NCBI GenBank assembly: GCA_038209965.1
Contig: JBBQXF010000062.1
Location: 1-28,659, forward strand
Direction: 5' to 3'
DNA: 28,659 nt
Source of the DNA: JALONO01 sp038209965
GTDB lineage: Bacteria > Bacteroidota > Bacteroidia > Cytophagales > Thermoflexibacteraceae
Position 1 is the stretch's first letter. Each line of letters opens with the position of its first letter. The notes below the pieces were generated by a model. The model made no database searches. It was not told the origin of the DNA and saw only the letters and a program-made list of their open reading frames with translations. Of the stretch, positions 1 to 8,623 are shown piece by piece. The position numbers were made by a program, and so were the translations under genes.

Positions 1-85
1 GAGCCAGCCCCCACCAACGTGGCAGTGCACAAAAGTAAAAGCAAAATGGCTCGGTTGATCGGTTTGGAGTGTTGCATGGGTTGTT

Positions 86-877
86 TTATTGTTGCAAAAA
101 CTGCACGACGGCCCCGGCAAAAGCGGCCGAGGCGGCGGTATTGTTGTGGGTGCCGGGAACTGCCCGCAGCGTGGACTTGGGCAACAACTTGGCCAAATCG
201 GCGGCGGCGCCATTGTCGGTATCTTGATCGCCGGAGATGACCAGTACCGGTTTTTTGATCCGGCCCAGTTCAGCGGCAGTAGTTACGGGCTGCGCTTGCT
301 GTAGCAAGTTCATCACCAAGGTGTCGGCTCCGATCGATCGGGCATAACTGAGCGCACCTTGGGTTTCGGGGCGGGGCTTGCCCGCAAACGCATCGGCCAC
401 CATCCAGCGGCGGGGCCAATCTGCCTTGGTAAATTCCGCGCCCATGCCGCCCAGCACTGCCGACTGCACGTGCTTGTCCAGCACCAAGAGTCGGGCCGCG
501 ATGATGCTCCCCCGTGAGTAACCGACAATGGCATACTTGCGCAGTTGCAAATGATTGGCCAAGGCCATGATGTCTTTGGCCTCGGCATCGTGTTGGTAGG
601 CTGCCAATTGGTGGGGCTTGTCCGACAAGCCATTGCCCCGCAGATCCAGTACAATGACTTGAAAACCCGCTTTGACCAACGATTGGATCAGCGGGCCGCG
701 TTGCCACATAGTGCTACTGACAATAAAACCGTGCACCAATACCACCGGTCGACCTTGTCCTATTACTTCGTAGTAAACTTGGGTGCCATCAAATGAGGTG
801 AATTTGGCCTGGCGATCCTGGGCCGTGGCCCAATTGGCCACCCACAGCCAAACACTTAAAAGTAGGAGATTGCGCAT
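86..877 (-). CDS. Exported alpha/beta-fold hydrolase
   Basis: A 263-residue serine hydrolase of the alpha/beta-hydrolase superfamily; the substrate cannot be read from the sequence. Residues 1-20 form a signal peptide (LLLLSVWLWVANWATAQ), so it should act in the periplasm or at the cell surface. The oxyanion segment HGF is at 49-51, the nucleophile S121 sits in GYSRGS, the likely acid is D218 or D220 in SGDQD, and the likely catalytic histidine is H244 in PGTHNN. The frame stays open 19 codons further upstream from another ATG at 934, but starting at 877 puts the signal peptide at the N-terminus and is preferred. It diverges from mrp across 299 bases and appears to be a single-gene unit. Fold assignment is firm; specific function is unknown. 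Confidence 0.88.
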   Translation of the reverse strand: MRNLLLLSVWLWVANWATAQDRQAKFTSFDGTQVYYEVIGQGRPVVLVHGFIVSSTMWQRGPLIQSLVKAGFQVIVLDLRGNGLSDKPHQLAAYQHDAEAKDIMALANHLQLRKYAIVGYSRGSIIAARLLVLDKHVQSAVLGGMGAEFTKADWPRRWMVADAFAGKPRPETQGALSYARSIGADTLVMNLLQQAQPVTTAAELGRIKKPVLVISGDQDTDNGAAADLAKLLPKSTLRAVPGTHNNTAASAAFAGAVVQFLQQ

Positions 878-1176
878 GGCAAGCAGTTTATTGGTCTGGC
901 GAAAGTAGCACAAAAAGCTTGATGGTCGATACAATCCGCCGCGTTTGGCCTTAAAGACTTCCGAAATTATTCCTCCAATTATTCTTCCGGCCTAAACTAC
1001 CCGAGGTTGGAATTGAGCTCAACAGCCAGTTACCAAACAAATGTCCACGAATCTTTGACAATTTTGCGCTTTGCTTCCCTTTTAGCGCTAATTTTAAGGG
1101 TGAAAATACCGCATACTGTCTATTTTTCTGACCCTACCAATCCAATTTGTTTGGTTAAGTTTTCAATTTTATTGTC
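878..1176. other. Divergent intergenic region
   Basis: This is the spacer between the minus-strand hydrolase and plus-strand mrp, so it must hold both promoters. I see no pair of -33 and -7 elements good enough to call. A 10-bp perfect palindrome, TTAGCGCTAA, lies at 1082-1091, about 85 bases before mrp. It could be an operator, but a palindrome of this length may also arise by chance. Confidence 0.4.
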
Positions 1177-2274
1177 ATGATCAGCAAAGAACAAGTAATG
1201 CAGGCTCTGTCCAAGGTGGAAGAGCCAGATCTAAAAAAGGATTTGGTGAGCCTCAACATGGTGCGTGATGTGACCACTGAAGGGCGTAGCGTGACTTTTA
1301 CGGTGGTACTGACCACCCCCGCCTGCCCACTCAAAGAACTGATCCGCAAAAACTGCACCGAGGCCATCCACACCTATATTGGGGCCGATGTGCAGGTGAC
1401 TATCAACCTCACGGCCGAGGTTACTTCGCTGCGCCCAGCGAGCCCCATCTTGCCGGGAGTTAAAAATATCATCGCGGTGGCCTCCGGCAAGGGCGGGGTG
1501 GGCAAGTCGACAGTATCGGCCAACCTGGCCCTGGCCCTGGCCCAGAGCGGGGCCAAAGTAGGCTTGATCGATGCCGATATTTTTGGGCCATCCATGCCCA
1601 CCATGTTCAACTGTGAGAGTGCCCGCCCCGGCATCGTGGAGCGCAACGGGCGCAACCTGATCGTTCCCATTGAACAATATGGGATCAAATTATTGTCCAT
1701 TGGGTTTTTGGCCCCCGCCGAGGACGCGGTGGTTTGGCGCGGCCCAATGGCCAGCTCGGCCCTGCGACAGTTCTTGGCCGATGCCGACTGGGGCGATCTG
1801 GATTATCTGATCATCGATATGCCCCCCGGCACGAGCGATATCCACCTCACCTTGGTGCAAACCGTCCACCTCACGGGCGCGGTGATCGTTACCACGCCAC
1901 AAAAAGTCGCGCTGGCCGATGCCCAAAAAGGCCTGGCCATGTTTCGGCAAAAACAGATCAATGTGCCCGTGTTGGGCGTGATCGAGAACATGTCCTACTT
2001 CACCCCCGAAGAGTTGCCGGGCAACAAATACTACATCTTTGGCCGGGACGGGGGCAAAGTGCTGGCCAGCCGCAACCAAGTACCGTTCTTGGGCGAAGTG
2101 CCCTTGGTGCAAAGCATCCGGGAGTCGGGCGACCGGGGACGGCCCGTGGTGATGAACGATGGTGAACTGGCGACGGCCTTCCGTGAATTGGCCGAAAAAT
2201 TGGCCCAGGCAGTGGCCATGCGCAATGCGGGCAATGTACTGGAGGGCCAATTGACCAGCGACATAACCTCCTAA
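1177..2274 (+). CDS. mrp: Mrp/ApbC-type iron-sulfur carrier P-loop ATPase
   Basis: A 365-residue Mrp/NBP35-family ATPase, expected to bind and hand on [4Fe-4S] clusters to apoproteins in the cytosol. Residues about 5-85 form an N-terminal MIP18/DUF59 domain (start ISKEQVMQALSKVEEPDL). The deviant Walker A, GKGGVGKS, is at 104-111, followed by IDADIFGPSMPTMF at about 131-144 and DYLIIDMPPGTSD as the Walker B and switch region. After ENMSYFTPEELPG the sequence runs NKYYIFG, so the CxxC that holds the shared cluster in E. coli ApbC is absent. The start is the first ATG in frame and gives a full-length DUF59 domain. Length is normal for the two-domain form. A single gene with no close co-directional partner. 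Confidence 0.95.
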   Translation: MISKEQVMQALSKVEEPDLKKDLVSLNMVRDVTTEGRSVTFTVVLTTPACPLKELIRKNCTEAIHTYIGADVQVTINLTAEVTSLRPASPILPGVKNIIAVASGKGGVGKSTVSANLALALAQSGAKVGLIDADIFGPSMPTMFNCESARPGIVERNGRNLIVPIEQYGIKLLSIGFLAPAEDAVVWRGPMASSALRQFLADADWGDLDYLIIDMPPGTSDIHLTLVQTVHLTGAVIVTTPQKVALADAQKGLAMFRQKQINVPVLGVIENMSYFTPEELPGNKYYIFGRDGGKVLASRNQVPFLGEVPLVQSIRESGDRGRPVVMNDGELATAFRELAEKLAQAVAMRNAGNVLEGQLTSDITS

Positions 2275-2718
2275 AATTGAGGTGATTGAACCGGTCTACG
2301 GAATTGATTTCCCCGGGTTGCAATGACCCACTTTTCTGGGCAATAGGTACCCGGTTGGGTTTTTAGCTATTGAATTCAAAAATGATAAACCATCTGTACC
2401 TCGATGGCCTTATGCTCAACTTTTGCCTGTACAATTGCCCGACGTTCGGGTGGGCGGCGATCCGGCATCTCTGCGCAGTGGGCAGACTGCGCAGTCTGCT
2501 ACCGATCAGCGGCTGGGCCGAAAAATAGTAGATGGCTGGTGAAAAGTTAATTTTGTGACCATTTAAAGTATATGAACCAGTTGTAGCTTCTTTTGCCAGC
2601 CTCTGCCTAACTTTAGTTTGGCCAATGCCACGCAATTTTTTTGGTCTATCCTCGTTAAAAAGCCAAATGGATTGGGGCAACCCATTGTTTTCACCTATGC
2701 ACTAATCACCTTACCGCC
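2275..2718. other. Intergenic region without a supported gene
   Basis: This 444-base spacer separates mrp from the EF-hand gene. It contains an 18-bp perfect palindrome (listed separately) and short GGG/CCC hairpins just after mrp (around 2325-2370, ending in a short T run) that could act as a weak terminator. A 105-codon minus-strand frame crosses it, but the product is low in complexity and unlike a folded protein, so I did not call it. Confidence 0.5.
2482..2499. repeat. 18-bp perfect palindrome
   Basis: GCAGACTGC is followed directly by its exact reverse complement GCAGTCTGC, with no spacer. Its 8-bp core, CTGCGCAG, occurs a second time 17 bases upstream at 2471-2478. There is no adjoining T run, so a terminator is unlikely. 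It looks more like a dimeric protein-binding site, or chance. Confidence 0.6.
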
Positions 2719-3279
2719 ATGCTAACCGAATTTCAAAAATTGAAACTGGCCAATTTGTTCAATGTCCACGATTTGACCGATGAGGGCCACCTCAGCCAAG
2801 AGGATTTTGAGCACCTGAGTGCCAGCATTGCCTTGGCCGAAGGGTGGGCCAAGGGCTCGGCGCAATACAACGCCTTGGAAGCTAGATTCATGTACCTGTG
2901 GGAAGGTCTCCGCTATTTGGCCGACCAGAACAAGGATGGCAAAGTCACCGAAGTAGAATGGTTTGCCTTTTGGGAGTACACGCTCGACTCGCCCACAGGC
3001 TATGAGGACGTGGTGCTGCCCATCGCCCAGTTGGTGTACCACATGATCGATGTGGATCAGGATGGCTACGTCACCCGCGCCGACTTCGCCCGCTACTACC
3101 ATAGCTTGGCCCTAGATGAAGCACTGGCCAACGAAGTGTTTCAACAATTGGACGTGGATCATGATCAGTACTTGTCGATTGCCGAACTGCTCACTGGTTT
3201 GGAAATTTTTTACAAGAGTGATCTGCCCAGTATGCCCGGTAATGATATGTACGGCCGGATCGCGGCAGTGACCGCCTAG
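2719..3279 (+). CDS. Four-EF-hand calcium-binding protein, calerythrin-like
   Basis: A 186-residue protein with four EF-hand loops and no signal peptide or membrane segment, so it is probably a cytosolic calcium sensor or buffer. The loops run D18-D29 (degenerate: T at position 3, E at 5, D at 12), D69-E80 (DQNKDGKVTEVE, canonical), D111-D122 (DVDQDGYVTRAD, D at position 12) and D145-E156 (DVDHDQYLSIAE, Q replacing the usual Gly at position 6). Size, spacing and the helix between hands 1 and 2 resemble bacterial calerythrin and animal sarcoplasmic calcium-binding proteins. The first ATG gives the complete first hand. It precedes the esterase gene by 54 bases on the same strand, so the two may be co-transcribed. 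Family assignment is strong; physiological role is not known. Confidence 0.9.
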   Translation: MLTEFQKLKLANLFNVHDLTDEGHLSQEDFEHLSASIALAEGWAKGSAQYNALEARFMYLWEGLRYLADQNKDGKVTEVEWFAFWEYTLDSPTGYEDVVLPIAQLVYHMIDVDQDGYVTRADFARYYHSLALDEALANEVFQQLDVDHDQYLSIAELLTGLEIFYKSDLPSMPGNDMYGRIAAVTA

Positions 3280-3333
3280 CCCATTTCCCGTTTCTCTTTA
3301 GTATCATTGTGGATTGCCACCCAATCTGCCACC

Positions 3334-4623
3334 ATGACCATGAGAACGCTGCTCACCGCCTTGCTCTTTCTACTTGTTTGTTTGCCCATCATGGCCCAAA
3401 AGCGCGCGCCCATCCTCACCGATGAGGCACAAGTGATCGCCTATACGTTGCCGGCCCTACTCACTTGCCAAGACGGCTCACCCGTGCCGGATCGCAAAAC
3501 TTGGGAAAAGAAACGCCGCCCCGAGCTGCTTCAGTTGTTTGCCGCCCAAGTATATGGCCAAACGCCCGCTTGGACGACCAAAATCCGCTGGAAAGTAGCC
3601 CAAGAGCAACCCAAGGCATTGAACGGCAAGGCTACCCGCCAAGAAATCACGATTTATTTTACCGCCAATGATGCTGGCCCCAAAATGAGTTTGCTGTTGT
3701 ATTTGCCCAACCAGCGCAAGGGCCGGGTGCCTGCTTTTGTGGGCCTGAATTTCAACGGCAACCACGCCGTGGAAACCGACCCAACCATTCAATTGAGCCA
3801 AAGTTGGATGAACGAATGGCCCGAGAACTTCGCGGTCAACCACCGGGCCACCGAAAAGTCGCGGGGGTGCGAGGCTCGTCGCTGGCCCGCCGAACGCATA
3901 GTGGAACGGGGCTATGCCCTTGCCACCATCTATTACGGTGACATTGACCCCGACTTCGACGATGGTTTCCAGAACGGGATCCACCCGCTGGGCTACCGCC
4001 AAGGCCAAACCCGGCCCGATTCGTCCGAATGGGGCAGCATCGGTGCGTGGGCTTGGGGACTGAGCCGGGCCTTGGACTATCTCCAGGCCGACCCCGCCAT
4101 TGACGGCAAAAAAGTGGCCGTCATCGGGCATTCACGCCTGGGCAAGGCAGCCTTGTGGGCCGGAGCCCAAGATCCGCGCTTTGCCATGGTCATTTCCAAC
4201 GATTCCGGTTGCGGGGGGGCCGCACTGTCCAAACGCCGGTTTGGGGAAACAGTGGCCGCCATTAATGAGCAGTTCCCCCACTGGTTTTGCAAGAATTTTC
4301 ACCAATATAACAATTTTGAAGATCGGCTGCCCATCGATCAGCACCAATTGCTGGCCTTGATTGCTCCGCGCCCACTCTACGTGGCCAGCGCCAGCCAAGA
4401 TCTCTGGGCCGATCCCCGGGGTGAATTTTTGGCCACCGTCTATGCTTCACCCGTCTATCAGCTCTACCAGCAGCCGGGCCTCACCAACCCGGATATGCCC
4501 CGCCCCAACCGGCCAATGGTCAGTGGATCGATGGGTTATCACCTGCGCGAGGGAGCGCACGATCTGGTGGCCTACGACTGGGAGCAGTACCTCAACTTTG
4601 CCGATCGCGTTTGGGGGCGGTAG
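3334..4623 (+). CDS. Secreted CE15-like glucuronoyl esterase
   Basis: A 429-residue exported alpha/beta-hydrolase resembling carbohydrate esterase family 15 (4-O-methyl-glucuronoyl methylesterase) and the related acetylxylan-esterase-like group. Family members cut ester links between glucuronoxylan and lignin. The signal peptide is RTLLTALLFLLVCLPIMA, with mature protein starting near QKRAP. The nucleophile is about S267 in GHSRLGKAALWAG, followed by the family-typical SNDSGCGGAALS; the catalytic His is about H409 in REGAHDL. The start is ATG 3334; ATG 3340, two codons later, is equally possible. It follows the EF-hand gene closely and converges on the amine oxidase. I see no other polysaccharide-degradation genes or SusC/SusD pair nearby, so it is an isolated enzyme here. 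Confidence 0.87.
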   Translation: MTMRTLLTALLFLLVCLPIMAQKRAPILTDEAQVIAYTLPALLTCQDGSPVPDRKTWEKKRRPELLQLFAAQVYGQTPAWTTKIRWKVAQEQPKALNGKATRQEITIYFTANDAGPKMSLLLYLPNQRKGRVPAFVGLNFNGNHAVETDPTIQLSQSWMNEWPENFAVNHRATEKSRGCEARRWPAERIVERGYALATIYYGDIDPDFDDGFQNGIHPLGYRQGQTRPDSSEWGSIGAWAWGLSRALDYLQADPAIDGKKVAVIGHSRLGKAALWAGAQDPRFAMVISNDSGCGGAALSKRRFGETVAAINEQFPHWFCKNFHQYNNFEDRLPIDQHQLLALIAPRPLYVASASQDLWADPRGEFLATVYASPVYQLYQQPGLTNPDMPRPNRPMVSGSMGYHLREGAHDLVAYDWEQYLNFADRVWGR

Positions 4624-4739
4624 GAAAAGCCATGGTGCTTCTGACACTTCGTTTCTTTTGGTGTTCATACCGCCGGTAGTCAATGCCCCGCCATGCAAAG
4701 TCACTATTATGTAAAACCTGTAATTTTCGTTAACAATGC

Positions 4740-4773
4740 CCAAGTGATAAAGCTTGCTAACTTTACCACTTGG
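4740..4773. repeat. Hairpin between convergent genes
   Basis: Arms of 13 bases (4740-4752 and 4761-4773) pair with one A-C mismatch around an 8-base loop. It sits between the esterase (+) and the amine oxidase (-), where a shared terminator would be expected, but no T run follows on either strand. It may stabilise 3' ends rather than terminate. Confidence 0.5.
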
Positions 4774-4836
4774 AGCCAAGGCACGTATTTGCAATTCTTG
4801 GTGCGGTAGCCCTAAAAGAATGACTAAATAATGAGG

Positions 4837-6264
4837 TTATTTGGCCAATTTGGCCAGTACTTCTTGGGCGGCCCGTTCGCCTGAGCGCACGGCTCCCTCC
4901 ATGCCCGTGTGGGCCAATGAGGTGTGCTCGCCGGCAAAATGGACAAACCCAGCCGGTTTGGCCAAGTAGGCGGCATATTTGCCCACCTGCCCGGGGGCAT
5001 ATTGGTGGTAGGCTCCCCGGCTGTACGGATTGTTGCCCCAAGAATTGAGGTGCAGCACCTCGAGGTGACCGTCCGAAGCGGGCCGGCAGCGCTTCATCTC
5101 GCTGAGCACAAAGGCGGCGGCCTCCTCGGGTTTGCGCTGGTCAAAATCGCTGGCCCGCTGGCCCACCATCCAGCAGGTCAGCCGCTCCACCCGGCCGTCG
5201 GTGCCATAGCTGGCAAAGACCCTCCCCAGCGCAGAGTCAGTCCAGAGGGCGGGGGGCAGGCCGTCGCTTTCCCAAAACGGTGCGGTGGGCCGCAAGTGGG
5301 CCTGGGAAATGTGGATGTAGGGCAATTTTTCCACGGCTTCGGCTTGTGGGCCGCTCAGGGCCGGATTGAACTCCACCTCCCGCAATACTGAAAAAGGCAA
5401 CGTACAAATGGCGTAATTGGCCTTGTAGGTGCTGCCATCGACACACTGCACCGTTACGCCCTTTTTGAGGCTATTGATGTGGGTAATGGCCTTGCCAAAT
5501 TGGACGGGATTTTTGAGCGATTTGGCCATTGCTTCGGGCAGGCGGCTGTTCCCGCCCACAACGCGCAAAGTTTTTTTGCTCCCCCCAATGCTGCGCATGG
5601 CCTGGTTGCGGAGCACGTGCAGGGCCGAAGTAGTGCCCACCCCTTGCAGGTTGGCATTGGCATCAATAAGCCGGATCGCTTCCTCCGACGCCCCATTTTT
5701 TCGTAAAAAATCCACGTAGGGCACATCCAAGTTGGCGTATTCAGCTTTCAGCCAATCGTCCAAGTTTTTGAAAGGGATGTTTTTTTGGACAAAGGAGGAC
5801 TCCAACAACATGGGCAACGTGCGTTTTTCGGACTCGGCCAACTGGTTGGTGGTGGCTCCCGGCCAATCTTTGGCCAAAATGTTCAGGCCGCGCACGTTCA
5901 GGAGCATCTCCCGTGACTGGGGCGGCCCCGAAAGTGGTTCCTCGGTCTTTATGCCGAGCTGTTCGGCGATTTTCAGGAACAGTTCATAGCCATCCCCGAT
6001 TTCGGTACCGCCCGTTTCGGGGTGGCCGGGCAGTGTATCAAGCGTAAGGACGCGCCCGCCCACCCGCACATTCGCTTCCAACACCGTGACGCGCAGGCCC
6101 TTTTGCTCCAGCAGCATGGCCGCACAAAGGCCCGACAGCCCGGCCCCCAACACCAACACATCACTTTTGGCGGTGGTGTCCAGCCCGGTGAAAAAGCCAG
6201 GGAAAGTCACTGCGAGCGACGACGCGCCCATTTGCTTGATAAATTCACGGCGGGAGGTCAACAT
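4837..6264 (-). CDS. Tat-exported flavin monoamine oxidase family protein
   Basis: A 475-residue FAD-dependent amine oxidase (monoamine oxidase/phytoene-desaturase-like superfamily), expected to oxidise an amine to an imine using oxygen or another acceptor. The N-terminus has a twin-arginine motif, SRREFIK (R5-R6), followed by a hydrophobic stretch to about residue 27, indicating export as a folded flavoprotein. The Rossmann motif is LGAGLSG at 39-45, with the second FAD contact RVGGRV at 67-72. The C-terminus has FAGEHTSLAHTGMEGAVRSGERAA, the conserved FAD-binding end of this family. The substrate cannot be predicted. The first ATG gives the complete Tat signal. A single gene, with a candidate promoter close upstream. 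Confidence 0.9.
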   Translation of the reverse strand: MLTSRREFIKQMGASSLAVTFPGFFTGLDTTAKSDVLVLGAGLSGLCAAMLLEQKGLRVTVLEANVRVGGRVLTLDTLPGHPETGGTEIGDGYELFLKIAEQLGIKTEEPLSGPPQSREMLLNVRGLNILAKDWPGATTNQLAESEKRTLPMLLESSFVQKNIPFKNLDDWLKAEYANLDVPYVDFLRKNGASEEAIRLIDANANLQGVGTTSALHVLRNQAMRSIGGSKKTLRVVGGNSRLPEAMAKSLKNPVQFGKAITHINSLKKGVTVQCVDGSTYKANYAICTLPFSVLREVEFNPALSGPQAEAVEKLPYIHISQAHLRPTAPFWESDGLPPALWTDSALGRVFASYGTDGRVERLTCWMVGQRASDFDQRKPEEAAAFVLSEMKRCRPASDGHLEVLHLNSWGNNPYSRGAYHQYAPGQVGKYAAYLAKPAGFVHFAGEHTSLAHTGMEGAVRSGERAAQEVLAKLAK

Positions 6265-6287
6265 GGCGGTCGGGCGGTTAGGTTGAC

Positions 6288-6322
6288 CAAAAATACGCAG
6301 GGAAACCCAGAAATTGTTGCAA
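6288..6322 (-). promoter_or_regulatory. Candidate Bacteroidota-type promoter for the amine oxidase
   Basis: Read on the minus strand, TATTTTTG at 6295-6288 fits the -7 consensus TAnnTTTG, and TTG at 6322-6320 is a possible -33 element with a 24-base spacer, a little longer than usual. The -7 lies about 24 bases before the ATG. This is pattern matching only. Confidence 0.3.
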
Positions 6323-6533
6323 TCAATGGGGAAATTTGTGACCTGCTACCAAATAGCGACCTTGCCCCGCCGATCAAGGCGGATCGGGAGGATGATCGAC
6401 GGCCATCGGGCCAAGTCCGGGAAGTCGTGGTGACAAGAACCAATCAAAAAATTGGCAGGGTGGCTGATTTACAGCTAATGTTGAGTTGATCAGATACTGT
6501 GGGTTGGGCGAGGTTTTCCTTGCACTGGTTATC

Positions 6534-6567
6534 AAAAAAACTGACCGCCTTGGGTGGAGGCGGTCAG
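6534..6567 (-). terminator. Rho-independent terminator of lpdA
   Basis: A perfect 9-bp GC-rich stem (CTGACCGCC with GGCGGTCAG, 6541-6549 and 6559-6567) around a 9-base loop is followed on the minus strand by seven T residues (6540-6534). It starts 27 bases after the lpdA stop codon and is a textbook intrinsic terminator. Confidence 0.93.
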
Positions 6568-6593
6568 TGTGGTTTTCAACGAATCGGCAGGTT

Positions 6594-7985
6594 TTACAGG
6601 TGGATCACCTCGCCATAAGCGGCGGCGGTAGCTTCCATAATGGCCTCCGACATGGTGGGGTGCGGGTGTACCGACTTGATAATTTCGTGGCCAGTGGTTT
6701 CCAGCTTGCGGGCCACCACCACCTCGGCGATCATCTCGGTCACATTGGCCCCAATCATGTGGCAGCCCAGCCATTCGCCGTATTTGGCATCGAAGATTAC
6801 TTTGACAAAACCATCTTTGGTCCCGGAGGCACTGGCCTTGCCTGAAGCCGAAAAGGGAAATTTGCCCACTTTGATTTCATAGCCAGCCTCTTTAGCGGCT
6901 TTTTCGGTGTAGCCCACCGAGGCTATTTCGGGGTTGCAATACGTACAGCCGGGGAGGTTGCCGTAGTTCAGCGGCTCGGGGTGGTGGCCCGCGATTTTTT
7001 CCACGCAGATAATGCCCTCGGCCGAGGCCACGTGGGCCAGGGCGGGCCCTTTCACAATGTCACCAATGGCGTAATAGCCGGGAACATTGGTGCGGTAAAA
7101 ATCATCCACCGTTACCTTGCCGCGATCATGCGCGATGCCCACTTCCTCCAGCCCGATGCCCTCCAAGTTGGTGGTCACCCCGACGGCCGACAGCACCACG
7201 TCACATTGGATAAATTCTTCGCCCTTGGGAGTTTTGACTTTTACTTTGCAGCCTTCGCCCGAGATATCCACGCCTTCCACCGAAGAGGAGGTCATAATGG
7301 TGATACCCGATTTCTTGAATATTTTTTCTAATTGTTTGGATATTTCCTCGTCTTCCAGCGGGACAATATTGGGCAGAAATTCCACAATGGTTACTTGGGT
7401 GCCAACGGTGCTATAAAAATAGGCAAACTCAACGCCGATAGCCCCAGAGCCAATAATCACCATCGATTTGGGTTGCCAATCCATGGCCATGGCCTTGCGA
7501 TAGCCGAGGATTTTCTGGTTGTCGATTTTGATGTTGGGCAGCTCGCGTGAGCGCCCACCCGTGGCCAAAATGATGTGGTCGGCTTCGTGGATTTCGGTCT
7601 TGCCATCGGGATAGACCACTTCCACTTTTTTGCCGGGCTTCACTGTGCCGAAGCCCATCAATTTGGTAATGCTGTTTTTGCGGAACAGGAAATCAATCCC
7701 CTTGCTCATCCCACCGGCCACGCCCCGACTCCGGCTGATCATGCTGGGAAAATCGGCGGCAAACCCATCGACTTTCACCCCATAATCTTTGGCGTGCTGG
7801 ACATATTCGAGCACTAGGGCACTTTTCAGGAGGGCTTTGGTGGGGATACAGCCCCAATTGAGGCAAATGCCACCCAAGTCTTCCTTTTCCACCACAGCGG
7901 TTTTGAGGCCCAACTGGGAAGCGCGGATTGCGGCCACATAACCGCCCGGGCCACTACCAACCACAATAAGATCGTATTTTGCCAT
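6594..7985 (-). CDS. lpdA: Dihydrolipoyl dehydrogenase (E3 component)
   Basis: A 463-residue NAD-linked flavoprotein that reoxidises dihydrolipoamide on the E2 subunits of 2-oxoacid dehydrogenases and on GcvH of the glycine cleavage system. The FAD motif GSGPGG is at 10-15, and the redox disulfide is C41-C46 in GGICLNWGCIPTK. The second Rossmann motif is IIGSGAIGVEFA, the FAD-binding segment near the end of the central domain is PGYYAIGDI, and the catalytic His-Glu pair is in the C-terminal HPHPTMSEAI. Length is standard. The first ATG gives the normal N-terminus MAKYDLIVVG. No E1 or E2 genes lie beside it, so it probably serves several complexes. It ends in its own terminator. Confidence 0.97.
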   Translation of the reverse strand: MAKYDLIVVGSGPGGYVAAIRASQLGLKTAVVEKEDLGGICLNWGCIPTKALLKSALVLEYVQHAKDYGVKVDGFAADFPSMISRSRGVAGGMSKGIDFLFRKNSITKLMGFGTVKPGKKVEVVYPDGKTEIHEADHIILATGGRSRELPNIKIDNQKILGYRKAMAMDWQPKSMVIIGSGAIGVEFAYFYSTVGTQVTIVEFLPNIVPLEDEEISKQLEKIFKKSGITIMTSSSVEGVDISGEGCKVKVKTPKGEEFIQCDVVLSAVGVTTNLEGIGLEEVGIAHDRGKVTVDDFYRTNVPGYYAIGDIVKGPALAHVASAEGIICVEKIAGHHPEPLNYGNLPGCTYCNPEIASVGYTEKAAKEAGYEIKVGKFPFSASGKASASGTKDGFVKVIFDAKYGEWLGCHMIGANVTEMIAEVVVARKLETTGHEIIKSVHPHPTMSEAIMEATAAAYGEVIHL

Positions 7986-8178
7986 AACTTAGGATTGATA
8001 AATGATGACTGGTGAATATTCGTTTGCTCGATAACACGTAGATGAACCAAATAGTAACTCAATAGCGCACTACAACTGGTATTTCCCTGATCGGTGCGCA
8101 GTGCTCGCGCCCGAGGCTCGGTGGTTAATTGAGTACAAATCTAAATCGGGGAAAGGACTATAAAAAATCCGAGCCGCC

Positions 8179-8505
8179 CTAGTGTAATTTTTCGTTGTTC
8201 CGGTGCCGATCGGCATCGCGTTTGGTCTTCTTGGCCAAGTTTTTTTGGAGGGCCTCAGTCAGGTCCACGCCCGTTTGGTTGGCCAAGCAGATGAGGACAA
8301 ACAGCACATCAGCCATTTCATCAGCTAGATCTACGTCTCTGTCCGACTCCTTGAACGACTGCTCCCCGTAGCGGCGGGCCATGATCCGGGCCACTTCGCC
8401 CACTTCTTCCATCAGGATGGCCGTGTTGGTCAGTTCATTGAAATAGCGGATGCCCGTGGTGTTGATCCACTCATCGACAATCCGCTGGGCTTCTTGGATG
8501 CTCAT
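8179..8505 (-). CDS. MazG-like nucleotide pyrophosphohydrolase
   Basis: A 108-residue all-alpha NTP pyrophosphatase of the single-domain MazG/dUTPase-like superfamily, expected to hydrolyse a (d)NTP to the monophosphate and pyrophosphate in house-cleaning of the pool. The metal-binding residues are visible as E33-E34-x-x-E37 (MEEVGEVAR) and E63-x-x-D66 (ADEMADVLF). The C-terminus is a charged Lys/Arg/Asn tail. A TTG or ATG further upstream would add about 20 residues (RSDWPKSSQICCFNF) unlike the family, so the ATG giving MSIQEAQRIV was chosen. It is downstream of the small unknown gene on the same strand. Confidence 0.9.
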   Translation of the reverse strand: MSIQEAQRIVDEWINTTGIRYFNELTNTAILMEEVGEVARIMARRYGEQSFKESDRDVDLADEMADVLFVLICLANQTGVDLTEALQKNLAKKTKRDADRHRNNEKLH

Positions 8506-8623
8506 GGGTAATTTGAGAAAATTGAAACAGCAAATTTGACTGGATTTGGGCCAGTCAGAGCGCAAAAGAAACCCAAAAACGCAACAAATGGATCATTGGA
8601 ACGGGTCAGCGGGGAGGCGGGCG

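Noticed and set aside
1690..2250. 186-codon minus-strand frame opposite mrp
   Set aside because: His/Gly/Gln-rich shadow of the mrp coding frame.
2363..2680. 105-codon minus-strand open frame after mrp
   Set aside because: Product is arginine-rich, lacks recognisable motifs, spans the 18-bp palindrome and has no neighbour support. Likely chance.
8056..8140. Nested short inverted repeats (ACTCAAT/ATTGAGT, GCGCAC/GTGCGC, CCGAGGCTCGG) between the MazG-like gene and lpdA
   Set aside because: Arms of 5-7 bases with long, unequal loops. Does not fold like a tRNA or a terminator and may be chance.
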